A stretch of 9,300 nt of DNA from an uncultured Bergeyella sp. (GTDB lineage: Bacteria > Bacteroidota > Bacteroidia > Flavobacteriales > Weeksellaceae): the NCBI GenBank assembly GCA_916710115.1, contig CAKAOY010000035.1, forward strand, positions 1 through 9,300. Reading direction: 5' to 3'. Each line of letters begins with the position of its first letter. The stretch's first letter is position 1. Positions 1 to 6,944 of this stretch are shown here, one piece after another. Under the pieces are notes generated by a model. It saw only the letters and a list, made by a program, of their open reading frames with translations. It had not been told where the DNA came from and did no database searches. The translations under genes were made by a program, and so were the position numbers.

Positions 1-548
1 TTGCAAAAAGTTTTTATGTTTTTTATGAAGATATCTTTTGATATTCTTCTTGGGCTTTTTTCGATATCTAAAATTGGGGGGAGGTCTCCTTTTTGTAACT
101 TGATTTTTTTTATGAAATTTTCAGCTTGTAGAGTGGGGGCTTGGTCGGGGTAATAGAAATGATATGCTCCACGAATCTTGTGATGCTGACGAGATGCCTC
201 CCAAAAATGGTTGAAATTTTTATCCATTTTATTTGTTCCCATTGTGGCTCTTAATAATATGAAATCAATGGGGAGCTTTTGATCGGTAAGACTTATTTTT
301 TTCCAATTAATATGCTGTTTTTCCTGATAATGAGATAAGTCTATCCCAAAAGTTTTGTCTTGGTTATTAGTAATTATTTTGATGATTCTTTTTTTTTCTG
401 CTAAGTTTATTTTGAAATGATTTTGCGTGATGGATAATTTTGGGAATGTTTTTTTTGAGTTTTTGTTAGGTTTTAGTAAAATAAAAATTCCCCACAGACA
501 CACTCCTACGCCTATGATAATCGAAAATATCCGAAAAATTTGTTTCAT
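1..548 (-). CDS. GH25 family muramidase (lysozyme), membrane-anchored, 3' part beyond the window
   Basis: Reading the minus strand from the ATG at 548 gives 182 uninterrupted codons that run off the left edge, so the C-terminal part is missing. Residues 5-25 form one hydrophobic segment followed by a Lys-rich stretch, which looks like an N-terminal membrane anchor more than a cleaved signal. From about residue 67 the protein matches glycoside hydrolase family 25: an FGIDLSHYQ start with Asp70, an INWKKI segment, FILLRAT, RGAYHFYYP, QAENF and PPILDIE with the Asp161-x-Glu163 pair. In the GH25 family these acidic residues line the active site that cleaves the MurNAc-GlcNAc beta-1,4 bond of peptidoglycan. 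The first ATG lies 4 bases after the stop of the upstream secreted-protein gene, so the two are very probably co-transcribed. The family call is firm; the biological role (wall remodelling, or attack on other cells' walls) is open. Confidence 0.9.
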   Translation of the reverse strand, partial: MKQIFRIFSIIIGVGVCLWGIFILLKPNKNSKKTFPKLSITQNHFKINLAEKKRIIKIITNNQDKTFGIDLSHYQEKQHINWKKISLTDQKLPIDFILLRATMGTNKMDKNFNHFWEASRQHHKIRGAYHFYYPDQAPTLQAENFIKKIKLQKGDLPPILDIEKSPRRISKDIFIKNIKTFC

Positions 549-552
549 TTTG

Positions 553-1011
553 TTATTTCTTAAAATTAGAATCACTAATCCATCTCGTCTCGGTGCCAAG
601 TTCTATGAGATAGATGATATCTCGTTGCTGTGCTGGGATGAAATTTTTTGTAATGGTGTTAGGTGTGTTTTGTCCTTCCAGATGGTCACAATGAACGGAG
701 AGTATTCCTTTTTTAGTAAATAAAGCATCACCAGAATAGATTTTAGATGTTGTTTTTCCTGTTATTTTGTCGTCAAATAGTTCTATATAAGTAGCTTTTT
801 CACCTTCTAAAGAGAGAATATATCGCTCGGTATGAGTATCGAAATATTTCACAAAAACAAATTTTCTATTATCTATATTTACATTTTCGAAATTAGCCCT
901 GCTCCCCAAGTCCTTTTCAAGGATGTTGAGTAGTTTGTTTAGCTTAGAATATTGCGCATATGAAGTTTGTAATCCAAAAACAACGAGGCAAAATAAGATT
1001 AGTTTTTTCAT
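553..1011 (-). CDS. Small secreted protein of unknown function, upstream partner of GH25 gene
   Basis: This encodes 152 residues. The first 20 are a clear Sec signal peptide: MKK, a hydrophobic core LILFCLVVFGL, and a likely signal peptidase I site after Ala19 (SYA|Q). The single Cys of the signal is not in a lipobox, so a lipoprotein is unlikely. The mature part of about 133 residues is mixed polar and aromatic with one Cys (108), no transmembrane segment and no motif I recognise. The pattern of alternating hydrophobic residues suggests a small beta-rich domain, which is inference. I do not recognise the family. The start at 1011 is supported by the signal peptide and by the -7 box at 1033-1040. 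There is no Shine-Dalgarno site, only an A-rich leader. It ends 4 bases before the GH25 muramidase gene, so a periplasmic or surface role linked to that enzyme is plausible but unproven. Confidence 0.8.
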   Translation of the reverse strand: MKKLILFCLVVFGLQTSYAQYSKLNKLLNILEKDLGSRANFENVNIDNRKFVFVKYFDTHTERYILSLEGEKATYIELFDDKITGKTTSKIYSGDALFTKKGILSVHCDHLEGQNTPNTITKNFIPAQQRDIIYLIELGTETRWISDSNFKK

Positions 1012-1032
1012 TGTTAAATTGTTGTATTACCG

Positions 1033-1040
1033 CAAAATTA
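1033..1040 (-). promoter_or_regulatory. Putative Bacteroidota -7 promoter box for the secreted protein / GH25 unit
   Basis: Read on the minus strand this is TAATTTTG, an exact match to the TAnnTTTG -7 consensus of the main sigma factor in Bacteroidota. It would start transcription near 1026, leaving a leader of about 15 bases before the ATG at 1011. No TTG-type -33 element is visible at the expected distance, so the site is a candidate only. Confidence 0.45.
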
Positions 1041-1154
1041 GTTATTTTTTTAGAAAGAATCATAAAATGGAAATATTATTCGGATGATAACAAAAATATA
1101 AAATAGTCTTCTGAAAAGTTATCACCCTCAAAAGGATATTAAATAAATTTTTAT

Positions 1155-1162
1155 TACCTTTG
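1155..1162 (+). promoter_or_regulatory. Putative Bacteroidota -7 promoter box for the SDR / acyl-CoA ligase / mvaD operon
   Basis: The bases TACCTTTG match TAnnTTTG exactly. Transcription would start near 1169 and give a leader of roughly 100 bases before the ATG at 1273. A -33 TTG is not visible at the usual spacing. It is the best match in this divergent spacer for the rightward genes. Confidence 0.5.
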
Positions 1163-1224
1163 TATGCAAAATAATAATATGTTTAATATATTGTTTTGTA
1201 TTTAAATATCTGTTTTTTAGATAA

Positions 1225-1253
1225 TTTATAGTGTTTAGTATTTATAGTGTTTA
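1225..1253 (+). repeat. 13-bp perfect direct repeat, period 16, in operon leader
   Basis: The 13-mer tttatagtgttta occurs at 1225-1237 and again at 1241-1253, separated by 3 bases. It lies between the candidate promoter and the start of the SDR gene. It could be a protein-binding site or a local duplication in AT-rich DNA; the sequence alone does not decide. Confidence 0.7.
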
Positions 1254-1272
1254 ATTATTTCGTAGAGGAAAA

Positions 1273-2268
1273 ATGGTATTAGTAACAGGGGCTACCGGGA
1301 TTTTGGGTAGAGTAATCGTTTTAGAATTGCTGAAAAAAGGCTATTCTGTGAGAGCTACTAAGCAAAAAACTTCTGACTTGGAGGAGGTTCGGCAGTCGTT
1401 CCGCTATTATACTGATAATTCTGATGAAATTTTTAGTAAAATCCATTGGGTTGAGGTAGATTTTCAAGATTTAGAATCTTTAGAAATGGCACTTAGTGGT
1501 GTGCGAGAGGTGTATCATTGTGCTGGGAAGGTTAGTTTTGACCCACGGGATAGAGATAAAATTTATAAAACAAATGTAGAAGGCACTAAAAATCTATTGT
1601 ATGTTTGTCAAGATTCATCGGTGGAAAAATTCCTATTTGTGAGTTCAGTGGCGTCATTGGATGGTATCAATGAAAAAGGACAGATAGACGAAGACTCTGA
1701 GTTTAATTCTAAAATTGAGCAATCTTTCTATGCTAAGTCTAAATACTTCTCCGAAATGGAGGTTTGGCGTGCCCATGCAGAGGGGCTTGCAACGATAATC
1801 ATCAACCCTGCGACCATAATCGGTAGTGGAAATTGGGGCAGAAGTTCGGGAATGCTGGTAGATACTTTTAAAAATCAGGATAAAACTTATTCGGGAGGTA
1901 CTGCCTATGTAGATGTGCGAGATGTAGCTGAAATTGCTATTCGTTTGATGGAACAGGATGCTTTCGGAAAACGATTTGTGATTTCTTCAGAAAACAAAAC
2001 TTTTGAAGAGATTGGTAATTTAATTAGAACTAAATTGGGGCTTGGGAAAGTTAAAATCTTACCAGATAGCATCTTGCATTTTTCCCAATATTTACGCATA
2101 TTATCATTCCTATTTCCGAAATTAAGAATGATTAACAAGGCAAATATTAGGGCAGTAACGACACACACACCTATATCTAACCAAAGAATAAAAGAGTTTT
2201 TGGGATATGATTTCATTAATGTGGAGGAAAGTTTAGACTTTCACATAAAAAATTATTTACAAAAATAG
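1273..2268 (+). CDS. NAD(P)-dependent epimerase/reductase, extended SDR family
   Basis: This 331-residue protein has the usual length and layout of the extended short-chain dehydrogenase/reductase family. The N-terminus carries the Rossmann dinucleotide-binding motif VTGATGILG (residues 4-12), followed by an acidic strand end VEVDF (60-64), YHCAGKVSF (81-89), the catalytic Ser region FVSSVAS (122-128) and the catalytic YAKSK (Tyr153, Lys157). INPATIIGSG (177-186) is typical of the group annotated as NAD-dependent epimerase, dihydroflavonol-4-reductase-like or 3-beta-HSD-like. The substrate cannot be read from sequence; a sugar, sterol-like or acyl-derived carbonyl or alcohol are all possible. 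The start is well fixed: AGAGGA at 1264-1269 is a good Shine-Dalgarno site, unusual here, and the GxxGxxG motif begins at residue 6. It is the first gene of the plus-strand operon, 30 bases ahead of an acyl-CoA synthetase gene. It appears cytoplasmic. Confidence 0.88.
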   Translation: MVLVTGATGILGRVIVLELLKKGYSVRATKQKTSDLEEVRQSFRYYTDNSDEIFSKIHWVEVDFQDLESLEMALSGVREVYHCAGKVSFDPRDRDKIYKTNVEGTKNLLYVCQDSSVEKFLFVSSVASLDGINEKGQIDEDSEFNSKIEQSFYAKSKYFSEMEVWRAHAEGLATIIINPATIIGSGNWGRSSGMLVDTFKNQDKTYSGGTAYVDVRDVAEIAIRLMEQDAFGKRFVISSENKTFEEIGNLIRTKLGLGKVKILPDSILHFSQYLRILSFLFPKLRMINKANIRAVTTHTPISNQRIKEFLGYDFINVEESLDFHIKNYLQK

Positions 2269-2298
2269 AAGATTAAAGAAATAGATAAATTAATAAAA

Positions 2299-4062
2299 AT
2301 GAATTTAGCAGAATATCTGAATAAAAATGCAGAAAAATATCCATTAAAACCCGCTATTGGATTTAAAAAAGATAACGAATGGAAGGAAATTTCGTGGAAA
2401 TATTTCCAAAAAGTAGTTGCTAAAACAGCCAATAGTTTGGTGAATTTTGGAATAAAACCAGGTGATAAAATTGCTATTTACTCCGAAAATTCTGCTGAAT
2501 GGATTTGTTTTGATTTGGCTATTATGATGATTGGAGCCATTTCAGTACCCATTTATGCTACGAATAACGGAGATCAAACAGAATATGTATTGAATGATTC
2601 TGAGGCTAAAATGATTTTAGTGGGTAACCAAGAGCAGTACGATGTGGTTTATGATTTGTTAGAGAAAACAAGTTTAGAACAGATTATCGTTTCAAAAAAA
2701 TCTGTTTGGATAAAGAAAGAAAAAAGTATTTATTTTGAAGATTTTATCAAAGATGGTGCAGAAGAATTTTTACCTGTGGAAAAGTCTAACGATGATTTAT
2801 TGACACTTATTTACACTTCGGGGACTACAGGTGTGCCGAAAGGTGTGATGCTTTCTCACGGAAATTTCTTAAGCGCATTTGAAAAACATATAGAATTTTA
2901 TCAATTTAAAGCATTGGAAAACGAACATTCGTTAGCGTTTTTACCTCTTACTCATGTTTTTGAGAGATGTTGGACTCATTTTTGCCTTTCTAACGGTGTA
3001 AAAGTTTCTTTTTCTGAAAATCCGAAACTTATTGCTCATGCCCTTGTAGAGGTAAAACCTACGATGATGTGTGCTGTACCGAGATTTTATCAAAAAATAT
3101 ATGCAGGTGTGCAGGATATGGTGGGTGCAGGTTCCAATAGTAAGAAAAAAATCTTTAATTGGGCATTATCTATTGGCTCTCAAGTTGCAGAGTTAAAGAG
3201 AAGAAATCAAGAAATTCCGTTTAGTCTCAGCTTAAAAAATAGTATTGCTGATAAATTGGTTTTCAGTAAAATAAAAAACAAAATGGGTGGAAAACTTTGG
3301 TTTATGCCTTGTGGAGGAGCCTCTATTTCATCGGATGTTACTGAGTTTTTTGATGCAATGGGCATACATATTACGGTGGGATATGGCCTTACGGAGACCA
3401 CAGCTACGCTTACGGCATTTCCATTCACAGGGTATCGCCACGGCTCGGCAGGAAAACCATTAGCAGGGACAGAAATTAAAATAGGAGTAAATAGCGAAAT
3501 CCTCGTTCGTGGTAGCGGAGTGATGAAGGGATACTATAAAAAGCCGGAGGAAACAGCAAAAGTAATAGATGAAGATGGGTGGTTCCGAACGGGTGATGCG
3601 GGAGTTATAGACGAGGAGGGAAATCTCATTATTACCGATAGATTAAAGGATTTGATGAAGACTTCTAATGGAAAATATGTGGCTCCTCAACCTATTGAGA
3701 ATATGTTGTCTAATAATAATTATATACATCAAATAATGCTCATTGCCGAAGGTAGGCCTTTCGTGTCGGCTCTTGTAGTCCCGAATTTTGAGTTTTTACA
3801 GAAAAAATTAGACGAACTTAAAATTAATTTCACAAACTGGAAGGATATATTAGATTTACAACCTATTAAGGAACTTTATAAACAGAAAATAGACGAATTC
3901 CAGCACTCTCTCCCAAGCGTAGAAAAGGTGAAAAAATTCATATTGATGCCTTCAGAATTCGAAATTCATACAGGCGAGATTACCCCAACATTAAAAATCA
4001 AACGAAATATCGTACTGAAAAAATATGAAAAATTGATAGACAAAATGTATGTTGTGGGATAA
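2299..4062 (+). CDS. Long-chain acyl-CoA synthetase, AMP-forming
   Basis: This 587-residue member of the ANL (adenylate-forming) superfamily should activate a fatty acid with ATP to acyl-AMP and then transfer it to CoA. The P-loop-like motif IYTSGTTGVPKG spans residues 171-182, the adenine-binding GYGLTET is at 361-367, TGDAG with the ribose-binding Asp433 at 431-435, and the hinge region ITDRLKDLMK at 445-454. The C-terminal GEITPTLKIKR (559-569) holds the expected catalytic Lys, probably Lys566. The full set of motifs and the length indicate an intact long-chain (FadD / Faa-like) enzyme, not an acetyl-CoA synthetase. There is no signal peptide or membrane segment; members of the family usually act at the inner face of the membrane. 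It sits between the SDR gene (30-base gap) and mvaD (34-base gap). Substrate chain length is inferred from family resemblance. Confidence 0.92.
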   Translation: MNLAEYLNKNAEKYPLKPAIGFKKDNEWKEISWKYFQKVVAKTANSLVNFGIKPGDKIAIYSENSAEWICFDLAIMMIGAISVPIYATNNGDQTEYVLNDSEAKMILVGNQEQYDVVYDLLEKTSLEQIIVSKKSVWIKKEKSIYFEDFIKDGAEEFLPVEKSNDDLLTLIYTSGTTGVPKGVMLSHGNFLSAFEKHIEFYQFKALENEHSLAFLPLTHVFERCWTHFCLSNGVKVSFSENPKLIAHALVEVKPTMMCAVPRFYQKIYAGVQDMVGAGSNSKKKIFNWALSIGSQVAELKRRNQEIPFSLSLKNSIADKLVFSKIKNKMGGKLWFMPCGGASISSDVTEFFDAMGIHITVGYGLTETTATLTAFPFTGYRHGSAGKPLAGTEIKIGVNSEILVRGSGVMKGYYKKPEETAKVIDEDGWFRTGDAGVIDEEGNLIITDRLKDLMKTSNGKYVAPQPIENMLSNNNYIHQIMLIAEGRPFVSALVVPNFEFLQKKLDELKINFTNWKDILDLQPIKELYKQKIDEFQHSLPSVEKVKKFILMPSEFEIHTGEITPTLKIKRNIVLKKYEKLIDKMYVVG

Positions 4063-4096
4063 TTGAGAAAGATTTTTAATATTAAAAAAATAATAG

Positions 4097-5155
4097 ATGA
4101 AATATACCAGCAAACAGACTTGTCCGTCTAACATTGCTTTGATAAAATATTGGGGAAAATATGAAAACCAAATTCCTGCTAACCCAAGTATCAGTTATAC
4201 ACTCAATAAATGCAAAACTATCACGGGAGTTGAGTTTTTTCACGGAGAAGAGTTTGCCGTGGAGACATTCCTTGATAATAAATCCGAACCAAAATTCGCA
4301 GAAAAAATTGTAAAATATTTTCAGAAAATAGAGAAATATTTACCTTGGATTCTTTCAGGGAGGTTTGTTATAAATACCCAAAATACCTTTCCGCATAGCT
4401 CGGGGATTGCAAGTTCTGCATCAGGTTTTGGAGCTATAGCACAATGTTTAGTGGATATAGATAATCAAATCGTTTCTCACAATGAAGCAAAAAACACTCA
4501 GCAGGTAATGGAAAAAGCCTCTTTTTTGGCTCGAGTTGGAAGTGGAAGTGCGTGTAGAAGTATTTATAATGGGTTGATAGTATGGGGAAAAACAGAGGTC
4601 GTGAAAGGTAGTTCCGACGAATATGCTGTGCCTTATCCATATGGAGAGATACATCCGATTTTTAAGAAGTTTAATGATTGGGTATTACTGATTCACGAGG
4701 GACAGAAGTCGGTGTCTTCTACGGTGGGGCATAGTTTGATGAACACGAATCCATATGCTGAAAGGAGATTCCAAGAAGCAAGAGAGAATTTTCATACCCT
4801 AAAAAATATTCTTAAAAATGGTGATATGGAGGAGTTTATAAAGTTGGTAGAGCACGAGGCTCTTACCCTTCATGCAATGATGATGATGAGTGAACCTGCA
4901 TTTATTTTAATGAAAACAGGAACTTTGGAGGTGATAAATAAAATATGGAGTTTTAGAAAAGAAACGAAATTACCTTTATTTTTTACTTTAGATGCGGGTG
5001 CAAATGTTCATCTTCTTTTTCCTGAAAACCAAAAAGTTAATGATAAAGACTTGATGGATGAGTATAATTCTCAACAGATAAAAACTTTTATAGAAAATGA
5101 ACTTTTACAATATACCCAAAATGGTGGTATAGTTAAGGATTTTATAGATTTTTAA
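4097..5155 (+). CDS. mvaD: Diphosphomevalonate decarboxylase
   Basis: This 352-residue GHMP-kinase-fold enzyme catalyses the ATP-dependent decarboxylation of mevalonate 5-diphosphate to isopentenyl diphosphate, the last step of the classical mevalonate pathway. Diagnostic pieces are SNIALIKYWGK (11-21, with Lys18), PSISYTLN (30-37), the ATP-binding GHMP motif FPHSSGIASSASG (98-110), GSGSACRSIYNG (148-159, with Arg154), KSVSSTVGH (204-212) and FFTLDAGANVHLL (295-307), whose Asp299 corresponds to the catalytic Asp of the family. Length and motif order are normal, so it is probably active. The ATG at 4097 places SNIALIKYWGK where it is expected, near residue 11. It is the last gene of the plus-strand operon and ends just before a strong hairpin. 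Most Flavobacteriia use the mevalonate pathway for isoprenoids, and the gene fits that. The other pathway genes are not in this window. Confidence 0.95.
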   Translation: MKYTSKQTCPSNIALIKYWGKYENQIPANPSISYTLNKCKTITGVEFFHGEEFAVETFLDNKSEPKFAEKIVKYFQKIEKYLPWILSGRFVINTQNTFPHSSGIASSASGFGAIAQCLVDIDNQIVSHNEAKNTQQVMEKASFLARVGSGSACRSIYNGLIVWGKTEVVKGSSDEYAVPYPYGEIHPIFKKFNDWVLLIHEGQKSVSSTVGHSLMNTNPYAERRFQEARENFHTLKNILKNGDMEEFIKLVEHEALTLHAMMMMSEPAFILMKTGTLEVINKIWSFRKETKLPLFFTLDAGANVHLLFPENQKVNDKDLMDEYNSQQIKTFIENELLQYTQNGGIVKDFIDF

Positions 5156-5169
5156 TAATTATTTTTAAT

Positions 5170-5207
5170 AAAAAAAGAGATTCTCTGTGTGAGTAATTTC
5201 TTTTTTT
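5170..5207. terminator. Bidirectional hairpin terminator between convergent mvaD and GH3 genes
   Basis: Arms 5170-5182 and 5195-5207 pair over 13 positions (A-tract, GAGATT against AATTTC, T-tract) with one G-U wobble in the plus-strand RNA. Inside the loop, CTC at 5183-5185 can pair with GAG at 5191-5193. The A-run on one side and the T-run on the other give a U-tract for transcripts from either direction. It lies 15 bases after the mvaD stop and 7 bases from the GH3 stop. Confidence 0.8.
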
Positions 5208-5213
5208 GTGAGG

Positions 5214-6905
5214 TTATTTTTTGATGAGGTCTATACCGCTGCCAGATGGAAATAGGCTTCCGATGGATACCGATAGCCGTCCTGTGATGTTGGTTTCACC
5301 GAGCATTGCGTGTGCAGTAGCTGTCATAGCATCTTCATTGTTTTCATAAGAAATAAGAACAGAACTAATATTATTAATATTCAAATCCTTCAAAGCGTAT
5401 GGGCTTCCTTGTATATTCAGTAGTATATTATACTTTTTTGATATATTATAGATAATATTTTTTGTTTTATCCGAAATTTTATATGGCTTATATGCTGTGG
5501 AATTATCTTTGTGAAGACTGATAATTATTTTAGCATTTTCAGGTAAGTTACCAAGGTCTTTTTCAGTAATTAATATGATGTTTTTATTTTTGTTAATTTC
5601 TTGGTATAGTGTTGAGTAGCCTGCTTCTTCCATTGGTAAGAAATAATATTTTTCTTCCTTTTGGAGAGGGAGAAAGGAAGAATCGTTTTTTAGTAATGTT
5701 ATAGCATTTTCATAGAGTGAAATGCTCAATTTTCGGTGTTGGTTGGTGTTAATGAGTTTGTTAATATTACTCGGCGTTTTTGGTTCGGAGTATTTATCTA
5801 GTCCCAGAAAATATTTTGTAAGAAGTATCTTTTTTACGCTTTCTTCTACTCGTTGCTGAGGAATTTCTCCTGAATCAATGGCTTTTTGAATTAATTTTTT
5901 ACCCTCAGAAACGGCCTGAGAGAATAGCATAATATCATTACCAGCCTTGAAGGCTAATGCATCAAGCTCACCAGCAGGATATTTCTTTGCCACAGCTCCC
6001 ATATTGAGAGCATCAGTGATGATGATACCTTTGTATCCTAATTTATTTTTGAGTAAATCCGTTACAATCGTCTTAGAGATAGAGGCAGGGGTATTTTTTT
6101 GTTTTTCTAAGGCAGGTACATATATATGAGCAACCATAATACCACCTATGTTATTGTTTATCAATTTGTTAAATGGAGCTAGTTCTATGCTATTGAGTCT
6201 GCTTATTGGATGATTTACTGTTGGTAAATCAAGGTGAGAATCGGTATTTGTGTCTCCGTGTCCAGGGAAATGTTTTATAGATGCCATTACATTTTGGTCT
6301 TGTAGCCCATTGGCATAATTGATAGCTGATATCGTAACATTATCTACATCGGAGCCGAAACTACGATTACCAATGATGGGATTATCAGAGTTGGTATTAA
6401 CATCCACTACGGGTGCAAAATTCCAATTAATTCCTAAATTTTTACAATCATTGGCAATCATTTTTGCCATTTGATAGATGAGATTCTTGTTTTGTATCGC
6501 ACCTAATGTGATAGCCCAAGGAAATTTATAGCCTGTAGAGAATCTTTGGTATAGTCCCCATTCAGCATCTATACCAACGAGCATTGGTATTTTTGATGTT
6601 TTTTGGAGGTCTCTTACGAGTCGGAATTGCCGTTCGGCATCATCTTGCATTAGTATGATTCCACCTATTTTATCATTTTTTACAATATTACTAACTTCTT
6701 CAATATGTTTTTCGCCCTTATTGGTGTAGAGAGCAACAATAAATAACTGCCCAAGTCGTTCGTCTTGATTGAGATTTTTGTAGGTAGTATCTACCCATTG
6801 TTGTGCTAAAATCATTTGCTCTTTGGTGTAATGCTTCGGAAAAAATTGAGCTTTTACCAGAGAAATACAAGTGATAAACGAAAGAATAATGGATTTTAAT
6901 TTCAT
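5214..6905 (-). CDS. Secreted GH3 beta-N-acetylglucosaminidase (NagZ-like)
   Basis: This encodes 563 residues. A Sec signal peptide (residues 1-19, cut near KA|Q) is followed by a glycoside hydrolase family 3 TIM barrel (about 30-370) and a second domain resembling GH3_C (about 390-563), ending in a GRLSVSIGSLFPSGSG segment. NagZ-type signatures are GIDAEWG (111-117), NWNFAPVVDVN (160-170), GNRSFG (179-184) and KHFPGHGDTNTDSHLDLP (211-228). The last holds the His/Asp pair (Asp222, His224) that serves as the unusual general acid/base in beta-N-acetylhexosaminidases of GH3. ITDALNMGAV (296-305) holds the nucleophile Asp298. It should remove GlcNAc from muropeptides or other GlcNAc glycans outside the cytoplasm, in contrast to the cytoplasmic NagZ of E. 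coli. Some Bacteroidota homologues carry an additional C-terminal beta-lactamase-like domain; this one does not. It starts 39 bases after the MATE gene, so the two are probably co-transcribed. Confidence 0.9.
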   Translation of the reverse strand: MKLKSIILSFITCISLVKAQFFPKHYTKEQMILAQQWVDTTYKNLNQDERLGQLFIVALYTNKGEKHIEEVSNIVKNDKIGGIILMQDDAERQFRLVRDLQKTSKIPMLVGIDAEWGLYQRFSTGYKFPWAITLGAIQNKNLIYQMAKMIANDCKNLGINWNFAPVVDVNTNSDNPIIGNRSFGSDVDNVTISAINYANGLQDQNVMASIKHFPGHGDTNTDSHLDLPTVNHPISRLNSIELAPFNKLINNNIGGIMVAHIYVPALEKQKNTPASISKTIVTDLLKNKLGYKGIIITDALNMGAVAKKYPAGELDALAFKAGNDIMLFSQAVSEGKKLIQKAIDSGEIPQQRVEESVKKILLTKYFLGLDKYSEPKTPSNINKLINTNQHRKLSISLYENAITLLKNDSSFLPLQKEEKYYFLPMEEAGYSTLYQEINKNKNIILITEKDLGNLPENAKIIISLHKDNSTAYKPYKISDKTKNIIYNISKKYNILLNIQGSPYALKDLNINNISSVLISYENNEDAMTATAHAMLGETNITGRLSVSIGSLFPSGSGIDLIKK

Positions 6906-6944
6906 TTTATTGACGAAAATAATATATTGTCGCTCTACTAAATT

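Noticed and set aside
427..723. Plus-strand open frame of 98 codons
   Set aside because: It overlaps the GH25 gene start and the end of the secreted-protein gene on the other strand and resembles no protein; it is a shadow.
1905..2216. Minus-strand open frame of 103 codons opposite the SDR gene
   Set aside because: It lies wholly antisense to conserved SDR sequence, with no start signal or recognisable protein.
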